Part shown: positions 51,508 to 60,991 of the stretch, piece by piece
Layout of the letters: each line of letters begins with the position of its first letter
How positions within the stretch are numbered: the first letter of the stretch is position 1
NCBI RefSeq assembly: GCF_014174305.1
Contig: NZ_JABEQH010000009.1
Coordinates: 97,761-161,760, forward strand
Direction of reading: 5' to 3'
Length of the DNA stretch: 64,000 nt
Source: Gluconacetobacter johannae
Lineage (GTDB): Bacteria; Pseudomonadota; Alphaproteobacteria; Acetobacterales; Acetobacteraceae
The notes under the pieces: model-generated
Seen by the model: the letters and a program-made list of their open reading frames with translations, nothing else
Database searches by the model: none
Told to the model about the DNA's origin: nothing
Made by a program: the position numbers and the translations under genes

Positions 51508-52128
51508 TCAGGCTGTCCGTCCCGAAAGAAGACGCTGCTTCATGCGCCCGAAACGCGCGACCCGCGCCAGCCTGCGGTCCAGGAAGGCCGCAACCGCCGC
51601 CATATCGTCGCCCCGGGCCAGCCAGAACAGCAGGACCTGCACATAGATCGCGGCCAGCGTGGCCCGCTTGGTGTACCAGGCCGTCCCCTCGGCCCGATCC
51701 CCGGCGGCCTCCCAGATCGCATCCACGCTCCGGGCCAGCGTACGGGCCAGCACGTGGCCCCTCCCCGGCACCAGCAGCACGGCCAGCGCGCGGCGAAAGG
51801 CGGCCCGGTCGGGGGCGATCCGTTCCAGGCGCAGCAGCATGACCGCCCGGACCCGGCGGCTCAGTCGCGGCTCGTCCAGGTCGCGCGCGACCTCGATCAT
51901 GTCCCGGTCGATCCGATCGAACCAGGCTTCGACCAGATCCACGGCCCCGCCAGGAAACAGCAGGTCGGCATCCGGCCCCGCGACAGCCCGCAGGATCGCG
52001 ATGCTCCACCCCGCCCGCCCCGCCACGGGGGCGATGCACTCCAGCGCCGCGTCGCGCGCGGCGCTGCGTTCCGGCCTGCCCGGCGCCAGGCAGGCGGCGG
52101 CGCAGCCGGCCATCCGCGTTCCGATCAT
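51508..52128 (-). CDS. COQ9-family ubiquinone biosynthesis protein
   Basis: A 206-aa COQ9-like protein, a lipid-binding helper of ubiquinone hydroxylation that has a TetR-like fold. Recognisable parts: AALECIAPVAGRAGWSIAIL, the acidic GAVDLVEAWFDRIDRDM and the C-terminal TLAAIYVQVLLFWLARGDD. Ubiquinone is the electron acceptor of complex I and of the periplasmic dehydrogenases of acetic acid bacteria. The ATG overlaps the def stop by 4 bp. Confidence 0.85.
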   Translation of the reverse strand: MIGTRMAGCAAACLAPGRPERSAARDAALECIAPVAGRAGWSIAILRAVAGPDADLLFPGGAVDLVEAWFDRIDRDMIEVARDLDEPRLSRRVRAVMLLRLERIAPDRAAFRRALAVLLVPGRGHVLARTLARSVDAIWEAAGDRAEGTAWYTKRATLAAIYVQVLLFWLARGDDMAAVAAFLDRRLARVARFGRMKQRLLSGRTA

Positions 52129-52655
52129 GCGCGTACTCCGTATCGCCCGATTTCCTCGTCGAAACCCATCTGCCCCAGATCCGTCATCCGCATCGGATAG
52201 AGAATACCATCCAGATGGTCATATTCATGCTGCAGGACATTCGCCAGGAACCCCGACGCCACGCCCTGCACCCTCTCGCCCTCGCGGTTCAGGCCCGAAT
52301 AGGCAATGCGGGCATGACGCGGCACCAGGCCCCGCAGACCGGGAATCGACAGGCAGCCTTCGGGGCGCAACACGATCTCGTCATCGACCGGGTGCAGGAC
52401 GGGATTTATCAGCACGCTGGTCCCGCACGGCGGGTCATCGGCGCCGGCGCTGCGCTCGGCGGGCACGCGATAGACGAACAGACGCCGCGAGACGTGCACC
52501 TGCGGCGCCGCCAGCCCGGCCCCGCGCGCGTCTTCCATCGTCTCGATCATGTCGTCGATCAGGCGGGCGATGTCGGCCGACTGCGGGTCGGCGACCTCGT
52601 CCGCGCGGCGCAGCAACACCGGGTGCCCCATCCGGGCGATCTTGAGCAGGGTCAC
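52125..52655 (-). CDS. def: Peptide deformylase
   Basis: A 176-aa metalloenzyme removing the formyl group from new proteins. All three motifs are intact: GAGLAAPQ (motif 1), EGCLSIPG (motif 2, metal Cys) and QHEYDHLDG (motif 3, metal His and catalytic Glu). The start is a GTG at 52655, giving the family N-terminus [14 protein letters not shown]; the longer reading from 52748 is unrelated and enters the promoter region of the divergent rpsU. It heads the def-COQ9-marR-regulator-kinase operon. Confidence 0.93.
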   Translation of the reverse strand: MTLLKIARMGHPVLLRRADEVADPQSADIARLIDDMIETMEDARGAGLAAPQVHVSRRLFVYRVPAERSAGADDPPCGTSVLINPVLHPVDDEIVLRPEGCLSIPGLRGLVPRHARIAYSGLNREGERVQGVASGFLANVLQHEYDHLDGILYPMRMTDLGQMGFDEEIGRYGVRA

Positions 52656-52788
52656 GGTATCAGGCCATCCTCTGTCTTCGATTCGGGTCCGGCGCCCAGG
52701 GATTCGCTGCGGGACGACCCCGCGCCGGACGCAGGCGTGCAGTGCCAAAATAGTCTGCCCGAGTCCCCCGGGAAACGGGCGGAATGAT

Positions 52789-52817
52789 TTGTGTTTTCGC
52801 CGAAGCCCATGTTATAG
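52789..52817 (+). promoter_or_regulatory. Sigma-70-type promoter of rpsU
   Basis: TTGTGT (52789-52794) and TTATAG (52812-52817) with a 17-base spacer, about 100 bases upstream of the rpsU GTG. The divergent def gene starts 134 bases to the left. The remainder of this 268-bp gap shows nothing else I can support. Confidence 0.55.
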
Positions 52818-52923
52818 GTCCGCCCCACTCGGGAATCGCATGCAGGGCTGGGCTCTGCGGTCATCCCGCATAACGCATTTTCGTGGCCGGCCAGGACAGC
52901 CACAAGCAGGAGTTGACGACCAA

Positions 52924-53127
52924 GTGCAGGTTCTCGTTCGCGACAACAATGTCGACCAGGCTCTCAAGGCGCTCAAGAAGAAGATGCAGCGTGAAGGCAT
53001 CTTCCGCGAAATGAAGCTGCGTCGCCATTACGAAAAGCCCTCCGAGCGCAAGGCGCGCGAGGCTGCCGAAGCCGTTCGCCGCGCGCGCAAGATGGAGCGC
53101 AAGCGTCTGGAGCGCGAAGGGTTCTAA
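52924..53127 (+). CDS. rpsU: 30S ribosomal protein S21
   Basis: A 67-aa basic protein. [20 protein letters not shown], then [20 protein letters not shown] and a basic helical tail ([16 protein letters not shown]), as in other alphaproteobacterial S21. The start is a GTG at 52924 with AGGAG 11 bases upstream. It is monocistronic, with a promoter 107 bases upstream and a strong terminator after it. Confidence 0.96.
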   Translation: MQVLVRDNNVDQALKALKKKMQREGIFREMKLRRHYEKPSERKAREAAEAVRRARKMERKRLEREGF

Positions 53128-53150
53128 TCTGCACCTTCGGGTCAGTTCCC

Positions 53151-53191
53151 AAAAAAAGGCCGGCATCCCCAGGATGCCGGCCTTTTTTATT
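53151..53191. terminator. Bidirectional terminator between rpsU and the prolyl oligopeptidase gene
   Basis: A 17-bp perfect stem (AAAAAAGGCCGGCATCC, 53152-53168, with its complement at 53172-53188) and a 3-nt loop. It has a T-run on each strand, so it serves both convergent genes. Confidence 0.95.
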
Positions 53192-53212
53192 GTGCCCTGC
53201 CCCGGCTGGCCC

Positions 53213-55324
53213 CTACCGGATGGCGGGCGGGGCCGCATCCATCAGGCGATGCGACAGATAGACGGCCTCCAGCGCGCGCTCATGCGCGATTTCAGGCGCG
53301 TTGACGGTTCCGGAATGGCCGCCCTCGGTATCCTCGTAATACAGGAACGGCACCCCCAGCGCCTGCAGGCGAGCCGCGAAGCGGCGGGCATGGACCGGCC
53401 CCACCCGGTCGTCCCGCGTCGAGGTGAAGATGAACGGCTCGGGATAGTCCGTGCCCGCACGCAGCGCCCGCAGCGGCGAGATGCGTTGCAGGAACGCGCG
53501 CTGGTCCGGCACGGCCATGCTGCCATATTCGCCGACCCATGACGCGCCGGCGGCCATCGTCTCGTAATGTTCCATGTCCAGCAGCGGCACGCCGATGATG
53601 ACGGCGTTCCACAATTCCGGATGCTGGGTAAATTCCACGCCCATCAGCAGGCCGCCGTTGGACCGCCCGCGAATCCCCAGGCGGGCGGGCGAGGTCACGC
53701 CCCGCCTTTCCAGGTCGCGGGCGACGGCGGCAAAATCGTCGAAGACGCGCTGGCGATGGACGCCTCGCCCGGCCTCGTGCCACGCCGGGCCGAATTCGCC
53801 CCCGCCACGGATATTGGCGACGACGTAGACACCGCCGCGCGCCATCCACAGCCGGCCGAATTCCGGATTATAGTCGGGCACCGAGGATAGCTGGAACCCG
53901 CCATAGGCCGTCAGCATCGCCGGATTCGCCCCATCAAGGCGCATGTCCTTCCGATGGACGACGAAATAGGGAATGCGGGTTCCATCCGTCGATATCGCCC
54001 AGGACTGGTCCACCACCAGGCCGGCAGCATCGAATTGCGGCGGCAACTCCATGATCTTCCGCACGCTGACCGCCGTCGTGTCGGCCAGCCAGAGTTGCGG
54101 CGGCGTCACGAAACCGGACACCGACAGGAAGGCCCGCCCCGACCGCTGGTCGGCATCGACCACATGCACCGACATCATGTCCGGCAGGGGCAGCCGGGTC
54201 CCGGTCCAGCCTTGCGCCCCGCCCACGGAAGGACGGAACACCCACGCCTGGCCCCGCACGGTGTCCAGCAGCGTCACCACCACCCCGTCGCCCGTCACCG
54301 CGACCTCATCGACCGATTGCCGCGCGGTCGGGGTAAAGATGACCTGCGGCGGCGCGGCGCCGGACGGATCGACGGACACCAGGCTACCCGCCGGGACCGG
54401 CTTCCCCCCGGCCGGGGTCCAGTCCTGGTTGACCGACAGGATCAGGCGGCTGTGCAGCAGACCATGCACCTCCAGGCGCGTCGGCAGGTCGATCCTCCGC
54501 ACGCCCTGAGGGGTCAGACGGCTGTATTGCTCCTCGAAAAACGTGACGGCGCGGCGAATCAGCACCAGTCGATGCCCCTCGCCGTCCGTCAGCACCATCG
54601 GGTCCACCGCGACGTCGGTACGGCGGCCGCGCATGACCTCCTCGGCGTGGTCCAGCCCCTGGCCGCGATGCAGGCGGCGCACGATGAACGGATAGCCCGA
54701 CTCGGTCATGTCGCCATTCGCGGCCCCGCCCCAGTCGCGCGCGACCAGCAGCGTATCCCGGTCCAGCCAGACCGCGCCCTGCTTGGAACGGGGCAGCACA
54801 AAGCCGCCCGGCACGAAGCGCCCCGTCGCAAGGTCGAATTCCCGCAGGCTCGCCGCATCCTCGCCGCCCTCGGACAAGCGCACGAGGCACGGCCGGTCAT
54901 CGGGCGTCAGGCACTCCGCCCCCTGGAACACCCAGTCGCGATGTTCCTGCCGGGCCAGCGCGTCGACATCCAGGCGGGTCCTCCAGCGCGGATCCGCCGC
55001 GATGAACGACGACACGTCCGATTCGCGCCAGATCCCGCGCGGATGCCCGTCATCCTGCCACAGATTGTAGATGCGCCCCGCCAGGAAGGTCGGCTTGGGA
55101 ATGCGGTGCCGGTCCTGTTCCACCCCCAGGACGGCGTCGTAGAACCCGCGATAGCGCGAATCGCCCTGCAGCGTCGCGAACGCATGCTGGTTCTGCTGCC
55201 GGACCCAGGCAAGGGCATCGGGGCCGGTGACGTCCGACAGAAAGGCCGGCACCCCATCGGCGGCGTGGGCCGGCGGCGACGCCAGCATCGCAATACAGGC
55301 AAGGATCGTCCGGATCGTTTTCAT
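53213..55324 (-). CDS. Secreted prolyl oligopeptidase family (S9A) protein
   Basis: A 703-aa exported serine peptidase. The signal peptide is MKTIRTILACIAMLASPPAHA. The propeller domain occupies about residues 60-400. The hydrolase domain carries the family block NIRGGGEFGPAWHEAG, nucleophile Ser in GIRGRSNGGLLMGVEF and catalytic His in TEGGHSGTVN. Members cut short proline-containing peptides; the export signal suggests periplasmic peptide use. It is distinct from the cytosolic ptrB-like gene at 40.3 kb. The ATG at 55324 is used because it begins the signal peptide. Confidence 0.9.
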   Translation of the reverse strand: MKTIRTILACIAMLASPPAHAADGVPAFLSDVTGPDALAWVRQQNQHAFATLQGDSRYRGFYDAVLGVEQDRHRIPKPTFLAGRIYNLWQDDGHPRGIWRESDVSSFIAADPRWRTRLDVDALARQEHRDWVFQGAECLTPDDRPCLVRLSEGGEDAASLREFDLATGRFVPGGFVLPRSKQGAVWLDRDTLLVARDWGGAANGDMTESGYPFIVRRLHRGQGLDHAEEVMRGRRTDVAVDPMVLTDGEGHRLVLIRRAVTFFEEQYSRLTPQGVRRIDLPTRLEVHGLLHSRLILSVNQDWTPAGGKPVPAGSLVSVDPSGAAPPQVIFTPTARQSVDEVAVTGDGVVVTLLDTVRGQAWVFRPSVGGAQGWTGTRLPLPDMMSVHVVDADQRSGRAFLSVSGFVTPPQLWLADTTAVSVRKIMELPPQFDAAGLVVDQSWAISTDGTRIPYFVVHRKDMRLDGANPAMLTAYGGFQLSSVPDYNPEFGRLWMARGGVYVVANIRGGGEFGPAWHEAGRGVHRQRVFDDFAAVARDLERRGVTSPARLGIRGRSNGGLLMGVEFTQHPELWNAVIIGVPLLDMEHYETMAAGASWVGEYGSMAVPDQRAFLQRISPLRALRAGTDYPEPFIFTSTRDDRVGPVHARRFAARLQALGVPFLYYEDTEGGHSGTVNAPEIAHERALEAVYLSHRLMDAAPPAIR

Positions 55325-55378
55325 GCCGAAAACTGTTCCAGATGATCCGAAGCCGGAAAAGCAAAAAAATGACGGGCG

Positions 55379-55490
55379 TTGCCCGAACCCACCAGGGCCT
55401 GAGGCCCTGGACCCCAATCATGGATGAAAACGACTGGGTTTCCAAAGGGAAGTGCCCTTTGGCAGGTTTCAGGGCAGCGCCCTGAGGCGG
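55379..55490 (+). repeat. Triple-hairpin intergenic repeat, copy 3
   Basis: The same three hairpins as copies 1 and 2: 55392-55410, 55442-55462 (CCAAAGGG-AAGTG-CCCTTTGG) and 55470-55484. The linker after TCATGGAT has one base more than copy 1. Unlike the other two, it lies between tandem leftward genes, downstream of leuB and upstream of the peptidase gene, where it could end the leu transcript. The whole 55325-55500 gap is essentially this element. Confidence 0.9.
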
Positions 55491-55500
55491 GCCGACCTGT

Positions 55501-56613
55501 TCAGCCGTTCAGCTTGTCCAGTTCGCGCACCACGGCCTCGCCCATCACGGCGGTGCCGACCTGGGCCATGCCGGGGCTCATGATATCGGCGGTGCGAAGA
55601 CCGCTGGCCAGCACGTTGGACACCGCGGTCTCGATCAGTTCAGCCTCGGCATCCATGCCGAACGAATACCGCAGCAGCATGGAGAACGAGAGGATCTGCG
55701 CCAGCGGATTCGCCAGCCCCTTGCCCGCGATGTCCGGCGCGCTGCCATGGATCGGTTCGTACAACGCCGGCCGCTTGCCGGTGGCATCGACCGTGCCCAG
55801 GGTCGCCGACGGCAGCATCCCCAGGCTGCCCGTCAGCATCGAAGCCAGGTCGGACAGCAGGTCGCCGAACAGGTTGCCGGTCACGATCACATCGAATTGG
55901 CGCGGGTTACGCACCAGCTGCATGGCGCAATTATCCGCCAGCATGTGGCTCAGCTCCACGTCCGGATAGTCCCGCGCGTGCAGGTCGGTCACGACCTCCT
56001 TCCACAGCAGGCCACTTTCCATGACGTTGCATTTTTCGACCGAGCACACGCGATTGCCGCGCTGACGCGCCAGATCGAAGGCGACGCGGGCGACGCGCTC
56101 GATCTCGGCCGTGGTGTAGACTTCGGTATTGATGCCGCGCTTCGTGCCGTCTGGCAGGGTCTCGATCCCGCGCGGCTCGCCGAAATAGATGCCGCCCACG
56201 GTTTCGCGCACGATCATGATGTCCAGGCCGGCCACCACGTCGGGCTTCAGGGTGCTGGCATCGACAAGCGCGTCGAACACCTTGGCGGGACGCAGGTTGG
56301 CGAACAGCCCCAGTTCCTGGCGCAGCTTCAGGATCGCGACCTCGGGACGGCGGTCGAAGCCGACCGACGCCCATTTCGGATCGCCGACCGAACCGAACAG
56401 AACGGCGTCGGCCGCCTTCGCCGCCTGGATCACCTCGTCACGGATCGGCACCCCGTGCACCGCAAGCGATGCCCCGCCGACCAGATCCTCGGAAATATCG
56501 AAGGAAATCCCGCGCGCGCGGCTCATCCACGCCACGACGCGCGCGACCTCGTTCATCACTTCGGGGCCGATCCCGTCGCCGGGCAGGACCAGGAGTTTCT
56601 TCGTGACGGTCAT
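55501..56613 (-). CDS. leuB: 3-isopropylmalate dehydrogenase
   Basis: A 370-aa NAD-dependent enzyme of leucine synthesis, oxidising 3-isopropylmalate to 2-ketoisocaproate. Signatures: [39 protein letters not shown] and the substrate/NAD block [20 protein letters not shown], then GMLPSA and [20 protein letters not shown]. The ATG at 56613 has GGAAAG upstream. Last gene of leuC-D-B, with the triple-hairpin repeat downstream. Confidence 0.97.
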   Translation of the reverse strand: MTVTKKLLVLPGDGIGPEVMNEVARVVAWMSRARGISFDISEDLVGGASLAVHGVPIRDEVIQAAKAADAVLFGSVGDPKWASVGFDRRPEVAILKLRQELGLFANLRPAKVFDALVDASTLKPDVVAGLDIMIVRETVGGIYFGEPRGIETLPDGTKRGINTEVYTTAEIERVARVAFDLARQRGNRVCSVEKCNVMESGLLWKEVVTDLHARDYPDVELSHMLADNCAMQLVRNPRQFDVIVTGNLFGDLLSDLASMLTGSLGMLPSATLGTVDATGKRPALYEPIHGSAPDIAGKGLANPLAQILSFSMLLRYSFGMDAEAELIETAVSNVLASGLRTADIMSPGMAQVGTAVMGEAVVRELDKLNG

Positions 56614-56650
56614 CTTGTTCTTTCCATCCTGATAAGGCGCGCGCGGACGC

Positions 56651-57274
56651 TCAGTCGATGACGATCCGCGTCTGCCAGGGCTGGGCCTGCTGCCGGGCGG
56701 TTTCGAACGTGCCGATCGCGCCCTCGTGCTGCAGGGTCTGGCCGATATCGTCCAGCCCTTCCAGCAGCAGGTGCTTGCGTAGCGGGTCGATGTCGAACCC
56801 GATCTCGGCGCCGTCGGGGCGGATTACCACCTGGCGTTCCAGATCGACCGTCAGCCGTCCGTTCCCGCCCAGGCGCGCGTCGTCCATCAGCATGTCGCAG
56901 ATTTCGCGCGGCAGCCGGATCGGCACGATCCCGTTCTTGAAGCAGTTGTTGAAGAAGATATCGGCGAACGACGGCGCAATCACGCAGCGGATGCCGAAAT
57001 CCAGCAGCGCCCACGGCGCATGCTCGCGCGACGACCCGCAGCCCAGGTTATCGTAGGTAATCAGGATCCCGGCCTTGCGGTAGGGCTCCCGGTTCAGCAC
57101 GAAATCCGGCTTCTCCGATCCGTCGGGATAGTAGCGCATGCCGTCGAACGCATGCACCCCCAGACCCGACCGCTTGGTCGTCTTGAGGAAACGGGCCGGG
57201 ATGATCTTGTCCGTGTCGATGTTGGCTTCGGGCAGCGGCGCCGCGATCGCGGTCAGAACGGTGAATTTGTCCAT
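56651..57274 (-). CDS. leuD: 3-isopropylmalate dehydratase small subunit
   Basis: A 207-aa swivelling-domain subunit of isopropylmalate isomerase. [40 protein letters not shown] and [19 protein letters not shown] are diagnostic. It pairs with LeuC, starts four bases after the leuC stop and has GGGAG upstream. Confidence 0.97.
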   Translation of the reverse strand: MDKFTVLTAIAAPLPEANIDTDKIIPARFLKTTKRSGLGVHAFDGMRYYPDGSEKPDFVLNREPYRKAGILITYDNLGCGSSREHAPWALLDFGIRCVIAPSFADIFFNNCFKNGIVPIRLPREICDMLMDDARLGGNGRLTVDLERQVVIRPDGAEIGFDIDPLRKHLLLEGLDDIGQTLQHEGAIGTFETARQQAQPWQTRIVID

Positions 57275-57277
57275 GGT

Positions 57278-58681
57278 TCAGATCAGCTCCCGCACGTCCG
57301 TCAGATGTCCCGTCACCGCCGCCGCCGCCGCCATCGCGGGCGACAGCAGGTGGGTGCGTCCCCCCGGCCCCTGGCGCCCCTCGAAATTGCGGTTGGAGGT
57401 CGAGGCGCACCGCTGCCCCGGCGTCAGCCTGTCCGGGTTCATGCCCAGGCACATGGAACATCCGGCCTCGCGCCATTCGAACCCGGCATCGCGGAAGATG
57501 CGGTCCAGCCCTTCTTCCTCGGCCTGCGCCTTCACGATGCCCGAGCCGGGCACCACCATCGCCCGCACACCCTCGGCCACATGCCGTCCGCCGATGACGG
57601 AGGCGGCCGAGCGCAGATCCTCGATCCGGCTGTTGGTGCACGACCCGATGAAGACCACGTCGACGGGCACGCCGGCGATCTTCTGCCCGGCTTCCAGCCC
57701 CATGTAGTCGAGCATGCGCTGCATCTGCGCGCGCCGGGCCTCGTCCGCCTGCGCCTGCGGATCGGGAACCGTACCGGTGATGGGGATGACGGCCTCGGGG
57801 CTGGTGCCCCAGGTCAGCGACGGGGCGATGTCCTCGGCGCGGAGTTCGACGACCTTGTCGTACTGTGCGCCCTCATCGGCGGCCAGGGTCTTCCAGTACG
57901 CCACCGCCTGTTCGAAGGCCTCGCCCTTCGGCGCGAAGGGACGGCCGCGCACGTACTCGAACGTCGTCTCGTCCGGCGCAACCAGGCCCGCGCGCGCGCC
58001 CGCCTCGATCGACATGTTGCAGATCGTCATCCGGCCGGCCATGTCCAGCCCCCGGATCGTCGATCCGGTGAATTCGATCACATGGCCGGTGCCGCCCGCC
58101 GTGCCGATCGTGCCGATGATCGCCAGCATCACGTCCTTGGCGGTCACGCCCGGACCCAGCGGCCCCTCGACCGCCACCTTCATGTTCCGCGCGGGCTTTT
58201 GCAGCAGGGTCTGGGTGGCCATCACGTGCTCGACCTCGGAGGTGCCGATGCCGAACGCCAGCGCCCCCAGCGCGCCATGGGTCGAGGTATGGCTGTCGCC
58301 GCAGACGATGGTCATGCCGGGCAGGGAAATCCCCTGCTCGGGCCCCACCACATGCACGATGCCCTGCCGCGCGGACAGCAGCGGGAAATACGGCACGCCG
58401 AATTCGCGGACGTTGCGCTCCAGCGTCTCGATCTGGTTCCGGCTCTCGGGTTCCTCGATCGGCAGGGTGCGGTCCGACGTCGGGACGTTATGATCCACCA
58501 CCGCGATGGTGGCGTCGGGCCGGCGCAGCCGGCGACCGCTCATCCGCAGCCCCTCGAAGGCCTGCGGGCTGGTGACCTCGTGGACCAGATGCCGGTCGAT
58601 ATAGAGAATCGCAGTCCCGTCCGGAAGGCGCTCCACGACATGGCTGTCCCATATCTTGTCGAACAGCGTGCGTGCGGCCAT
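57278..58681 (-). CDS. leuC: 3-isopropylmalate dehydratase large subunit
   Basis: A 467-aa aconitase-family subunit. Its [4Fe-4S] cysteines are visible in [18 protein letters not shown] and [40 protein letters not shown] is the substrate-site motif. The ATG at 58681 has GGAGGAGG upstream; the longer reading adds 36 unrelated residues. It heads leuC-D-B; leuA is not in the window. The enzyme depends on Fe-S clusters such as those built by the suf system. Confidence 0.97.
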   Translation of the reverse strand: MAARTLFDKIWDSHVVERLPDGTAILYIDRHLVHEVTSPQAFEGLRMSGRRLRRPDATIAVVDHNVPTSDRTLPIEEPESRNQIETLERNVREFGVPYFPLLSARQGIVHVVGPEQGISLPGMTIVCGDSHTSTHGALGALAFGIGTSEVEHVMATQTLLQKPARNMKVAVEGPLGPGVTAKDVMLAIIGTIGTAGGTGHVIEFTGSTIRGLDMAGRMTICNMSIEAGARAGLVAPDETTFEYVRGRPFAPKGEAFEQAVAYWKTLAADEGAQYDKVVELRAEDIAPSLTWGTSPEAVIPITGTVPDPQAQADEARRAQMQRMLDYMGLEAGQKIAGVPVDVVFIGSCTNSRIEDLRSAASVIGGRHVAEGVRAMVVPGSGIVKAQAEEEGLDRIFRDAGFEWREAGCSMCLGMNPDRLTPGQRCASTSNRNFEGRQGPGGRTHLLSPAMAAAAAVTGHLTDVRELI

Positions 58682-58774
58682 CGGTAATTCCCTCCTCCGG
58701 AACGGGATAACGGCCCCGGTCCCCGCCACGCGCCGTCGGGCGCATGGCGGGGCGAACGGACCCGGAATAATCAG

Positions 58775-58816
58775 AATGGGGCCGCGCACCCGCGCCCGAA
58801 AGGGGCGCGGGGCGCG
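58775..58816 (-). terminator. GC-rich hairpin after rplS
   Basis: A 14-bp GC-rich stem with one bulge (58816-58803 against 58797-58783, loop CTTTC) starts 13 bases after the rplS stop and is followed by ATTCTGATTATT rather than a clean U-run. It probably reduces read-through from the ribosomal operon into leuC. Confidence 0.5.
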
Positions 58817-58828
58817 CGGCGCCAGGCG

Positions 58829-59215
58829 TCAGGCCTGGGCTTCGGTCGTCACCGTTTCGCGCGCGCGCTCGGCGATACGCGCCGACTTGCCGCGACGGCC
58901 ACGCAGGTAATACAGCTTCGCACGACGGACGGCGCCGCGACGCACCACCTTGATCTCGGCAAGCGTGGGGGAATAGAGCGGGAACACGCGCTCCACGCCC
59001 TCGCCGTTCGAAATCTTGCGGACCGTGAAGTTGCTGTTCAGCCCCTTGTTCGACCGCGCAATCACCACGCCCTCATAGGCCTGGACGCGCTGGCGCTCGC
59101 CCTCGACTACGCGGACGGACACGCGGACCGTGTCGCCGGGGCCGAATTCGGGCACCGCGCGGGCGGCGGTGAGGCGCGCAATCTCGTCGGCCTCGTACTG
59201 CTGGATAATGTTCAT
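58829..59215 (-). CDS. rplS: 50S ribosomal protein L19
   Basis: A 128-aa L19. [60 protein letters not shown] and the basic end [15 protein letters not shown] are diagnostic. It has AGGGACTC upstream and follows trmD by 29 bp, as usual in rpsP-rimM-trmD-rplS operons. Confidence 0.97.
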   Translation of the reverse strand: MNIIQQYEADEIARLTAARAVPEFGPGDTVRVSVRVVEGERQRVQAYEGVVIARSNKGLNSNFTVRKISNGEGVERVFPLYSPTLAEIKVVRRGAVRRAKLYYLRGRRGKSARIAERARETVTTEAQA

Positions 59216-59244
59216 GATCGAGTCCCTCGCTTGATAAACGTCTG

Positions 59245-59991
59245 TCAGTGCAGCCGCTCCGGATCAGCCGCAAGGCTGACCGGGCCGCCGGTGTCTTGGC
59301 CGGTACGGGCAAGATGGGCGGCCCACAGATCGGGCCGGCGCATCCGTGTCGCCGTCTCGGATTCAGTCTGCCGCCATCCGGCGATGGCGGCGTGATGACC
59401 GGACAGCAGGATGTCGGGCACGTCGCGCCCCTCCCAGCTCGCCGGCTTGGTGTAATGCGGATATTCCAGCAGCCCGTCGGAAAAGCTCTCCTCCGTGCCG
59501 CTGGCCTCGGACCCCATGACGCCGGGGATCAGCCGGACGCAGGAATCCAGCAGCACCAGCGCCGCCATCTCCCCGCCCGACAGGATGTAGTCGCCGATCG
59601 AGACCTGTTCGACCTGCTCGGCCTCCAGCACCCGTTCGTCGATCCCCTCGTACCGCCCGCACAGCAGCACCAGGCCCGGCCCGGCGGCATAGCGGCGGAC
59701 ATCGTCCTGGCGCAGCGGGCGGCCGCGCGGCGTGGGATAGACCAGCGGCCGGCCCGCGCGCCCGACATCGCGGATCGCGGCGGACACCACATCCGGGCGC
59801 ATGACCATGCCGGCCCCGCCCCCGAACGGCGTGTCGTCCACCACGCGATGGCGGCCGATGCCATAGTCCCGCAGGCTGCGGGCCTCGACGGACCACACCC
59901 CCTGTTCCAGCGCCCGGCCGGCCAGCGACTGGCCGAGCGGACCGGGGAACATATCCGGAAACAGCGTCAGCGCCGTCGCCCGCCACGTCAT
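59245..59991 (-). CDS. trmD: tRNA (guanine-N1)-methyltransferase
   Basis: A 248-aa SPOUT enzyme making m1G37 in t[56 protein letters not shown] and the trefoil-knot loop [20 protein letters not shown] are characteristic. The ATG overlaps the rimM stop by 4 bp. Confidence 0.97.
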   Translation of the reverse strand: MTWRATALTLFPDMFPGPLGQSLAGRALEQGVWSVEARSLRDYGIGRHRVVDDTPFGGGAGMVMRPDVVSAAIRDVGRAGRPLVYPTPRGRPLRQDDVRRYAAGPGLVLLCGRYEGIDERVLEAEQVEQVSIGDYILSGGEMAALVLLDSCVRLIPGVMGSEASGTEESFSDGLLEYPHYTKPASWEGRDVPDILLSGHHAAIAGWRQTESETATRMRRPDLWAAHLARTGQDTGGPVSLAADPERLH

Positions 59992-60539
59992 GACGACACC
60001 ACCTCGACGGTCGCGTCGCGCGACAGGTCGCCCTGCACCTCAACCTCGTCGGGCAGGACCACCACGATCCGGCCCGCCGCGATATCGACGACGGGAACGC
60101 AGGCTTGGGTAAACGGCAGGATCAGGGTTCGCCCCTCGCCGCCGATCTCCAGGCTGACCCCGGCGCCGTAATCGTGGACGACCAGCACGCGCCCCAGGGG
60201 GGCATCACTTCCCTGCTGCACGACCGACAGGCCGATCAGGTCGGTGAAGTAGAATTCGTCCTGATCGGGTTCCGGCAGGCGGTCGCGCGCGACATAGAGC
60301 TGCCGGTTGACCAGCGCCTGCGCGGCGTCGCGCCCGGCCAGCGGCTGGCCGGAGGCGTCGCGCAGTTCGGCGATGCCCTCGCCGCGCCAGCGCAGGGTCC
60401 AGACCTGCCCCCGGTCGTCGGTCAGCGCCCCGTAGGCAGCCAGGTCCTCCGCCACGGCGGCGTAGCTGTGCACGCGCACCAGCCCCCGCACGCCATGCGG
60501 ACGTCCCACCACACCCATCAGGATACGATCGCGATCCAC
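59988..60539 (-). CDS. rimM: Ribosome maturation factor RimM
   Basis: A 183-aa 16S rRNA processing factor that binds S19. N-terminal RimM domain ([20 protein letters not shown]) and C-terminal PRC-barrel ([39 protein letters not shown]). It sits between rpsP and trmD and overlaps trmD by 4 bp. Confidence 0.95.
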   Translation of the reverse strand: MDRDRILMGVVGRPHGVRGLVRVHSYAAVAEDLAAYGALTDDRGQVWTLRWRGEGIAELRDASGQPLAGRDAAQALVNRQLYVARDRLPEPDQDEFYFTDLIGLSVVQQGSDAPLGRVLVVHDYGAGVSLEIGGEGRTLILPFTQACVPVVDIAAGRIVVVLPDEVEVQGDLSRDATVEVVSS

Positions 60540-60579
60540 CGGTTCAGCCTGCCTGCCGTCCTATCCGCTGCGTGCGAAA

Positions 60580-60924
60580 TCAGGCCGCGGCGGCGGCGGC
60601 GGCAGCAGCCGCACGCTCCTGCGCGCGCTTCTTCGGCGCCGACTTCTTGGGCTGCTCGTTATAGGCGGGCTTCGGCGTCAGGCCGGCATTGCCCAGGAAG
60701 CGGGCGACGCGGTCGGTCGGCAGGGCGCCCTGCGACAGCCAGTGGGTGATGCGCTCGGCCACCAGGCGCACGCGGTCGGCGTGCTCGGACGGCAGCATCG
60801 GGTTGTAGGCGCCCACCTTCTCGATGAAACGGCCATCGCGCGGCGAACGGCTGTCGGCGATCACGATGTGGTAGTACGGACGCTTCTTCGCACCGGCGCG
60901 GGCAAGGCGGATCTTGAGGCTCAT
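60580..60924 (-). CDS. rpsP: 30S ribosomal protein S16
   Basis: A 114-aa S16. [40 protein letters not shown] and the VARFLGNAG segment are diagnostic. The C-terminus carries a Lys/Arg-rich stretch and then about ten alanines encoded by GCN repeats, making it longer than the 82-aa E. coli protein. The ATG at 60924 has GGAGAA upstream; the longer reading overlaps ffh. Confidence 0.96.
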   Translation of the reverse strand: MSLKIRLARAGAKKRPYYHIVIADSRSPRDGRFIEKVGAYNPMLPSEHADRVRLVAERITHWLSQGALPTDRVARFLGNAGLTPKPAYNEQPKKSAPKKRAQERAAAAAAAAAA

Positions 60925-60991
60925 TGAGACAATTCTCCGAAGTTGATCTCTGGGTATGGACAAAAGCGAAACGGAAGTGCCGGAACGTTCG

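Noticed and set aside
58682..58828. A leucine leader peptide/attenuator upstream of leuC
   Set aside because: No short frame with clustered leucine codons and no alternative hairpins; the hairpin present fits the end of rplS.
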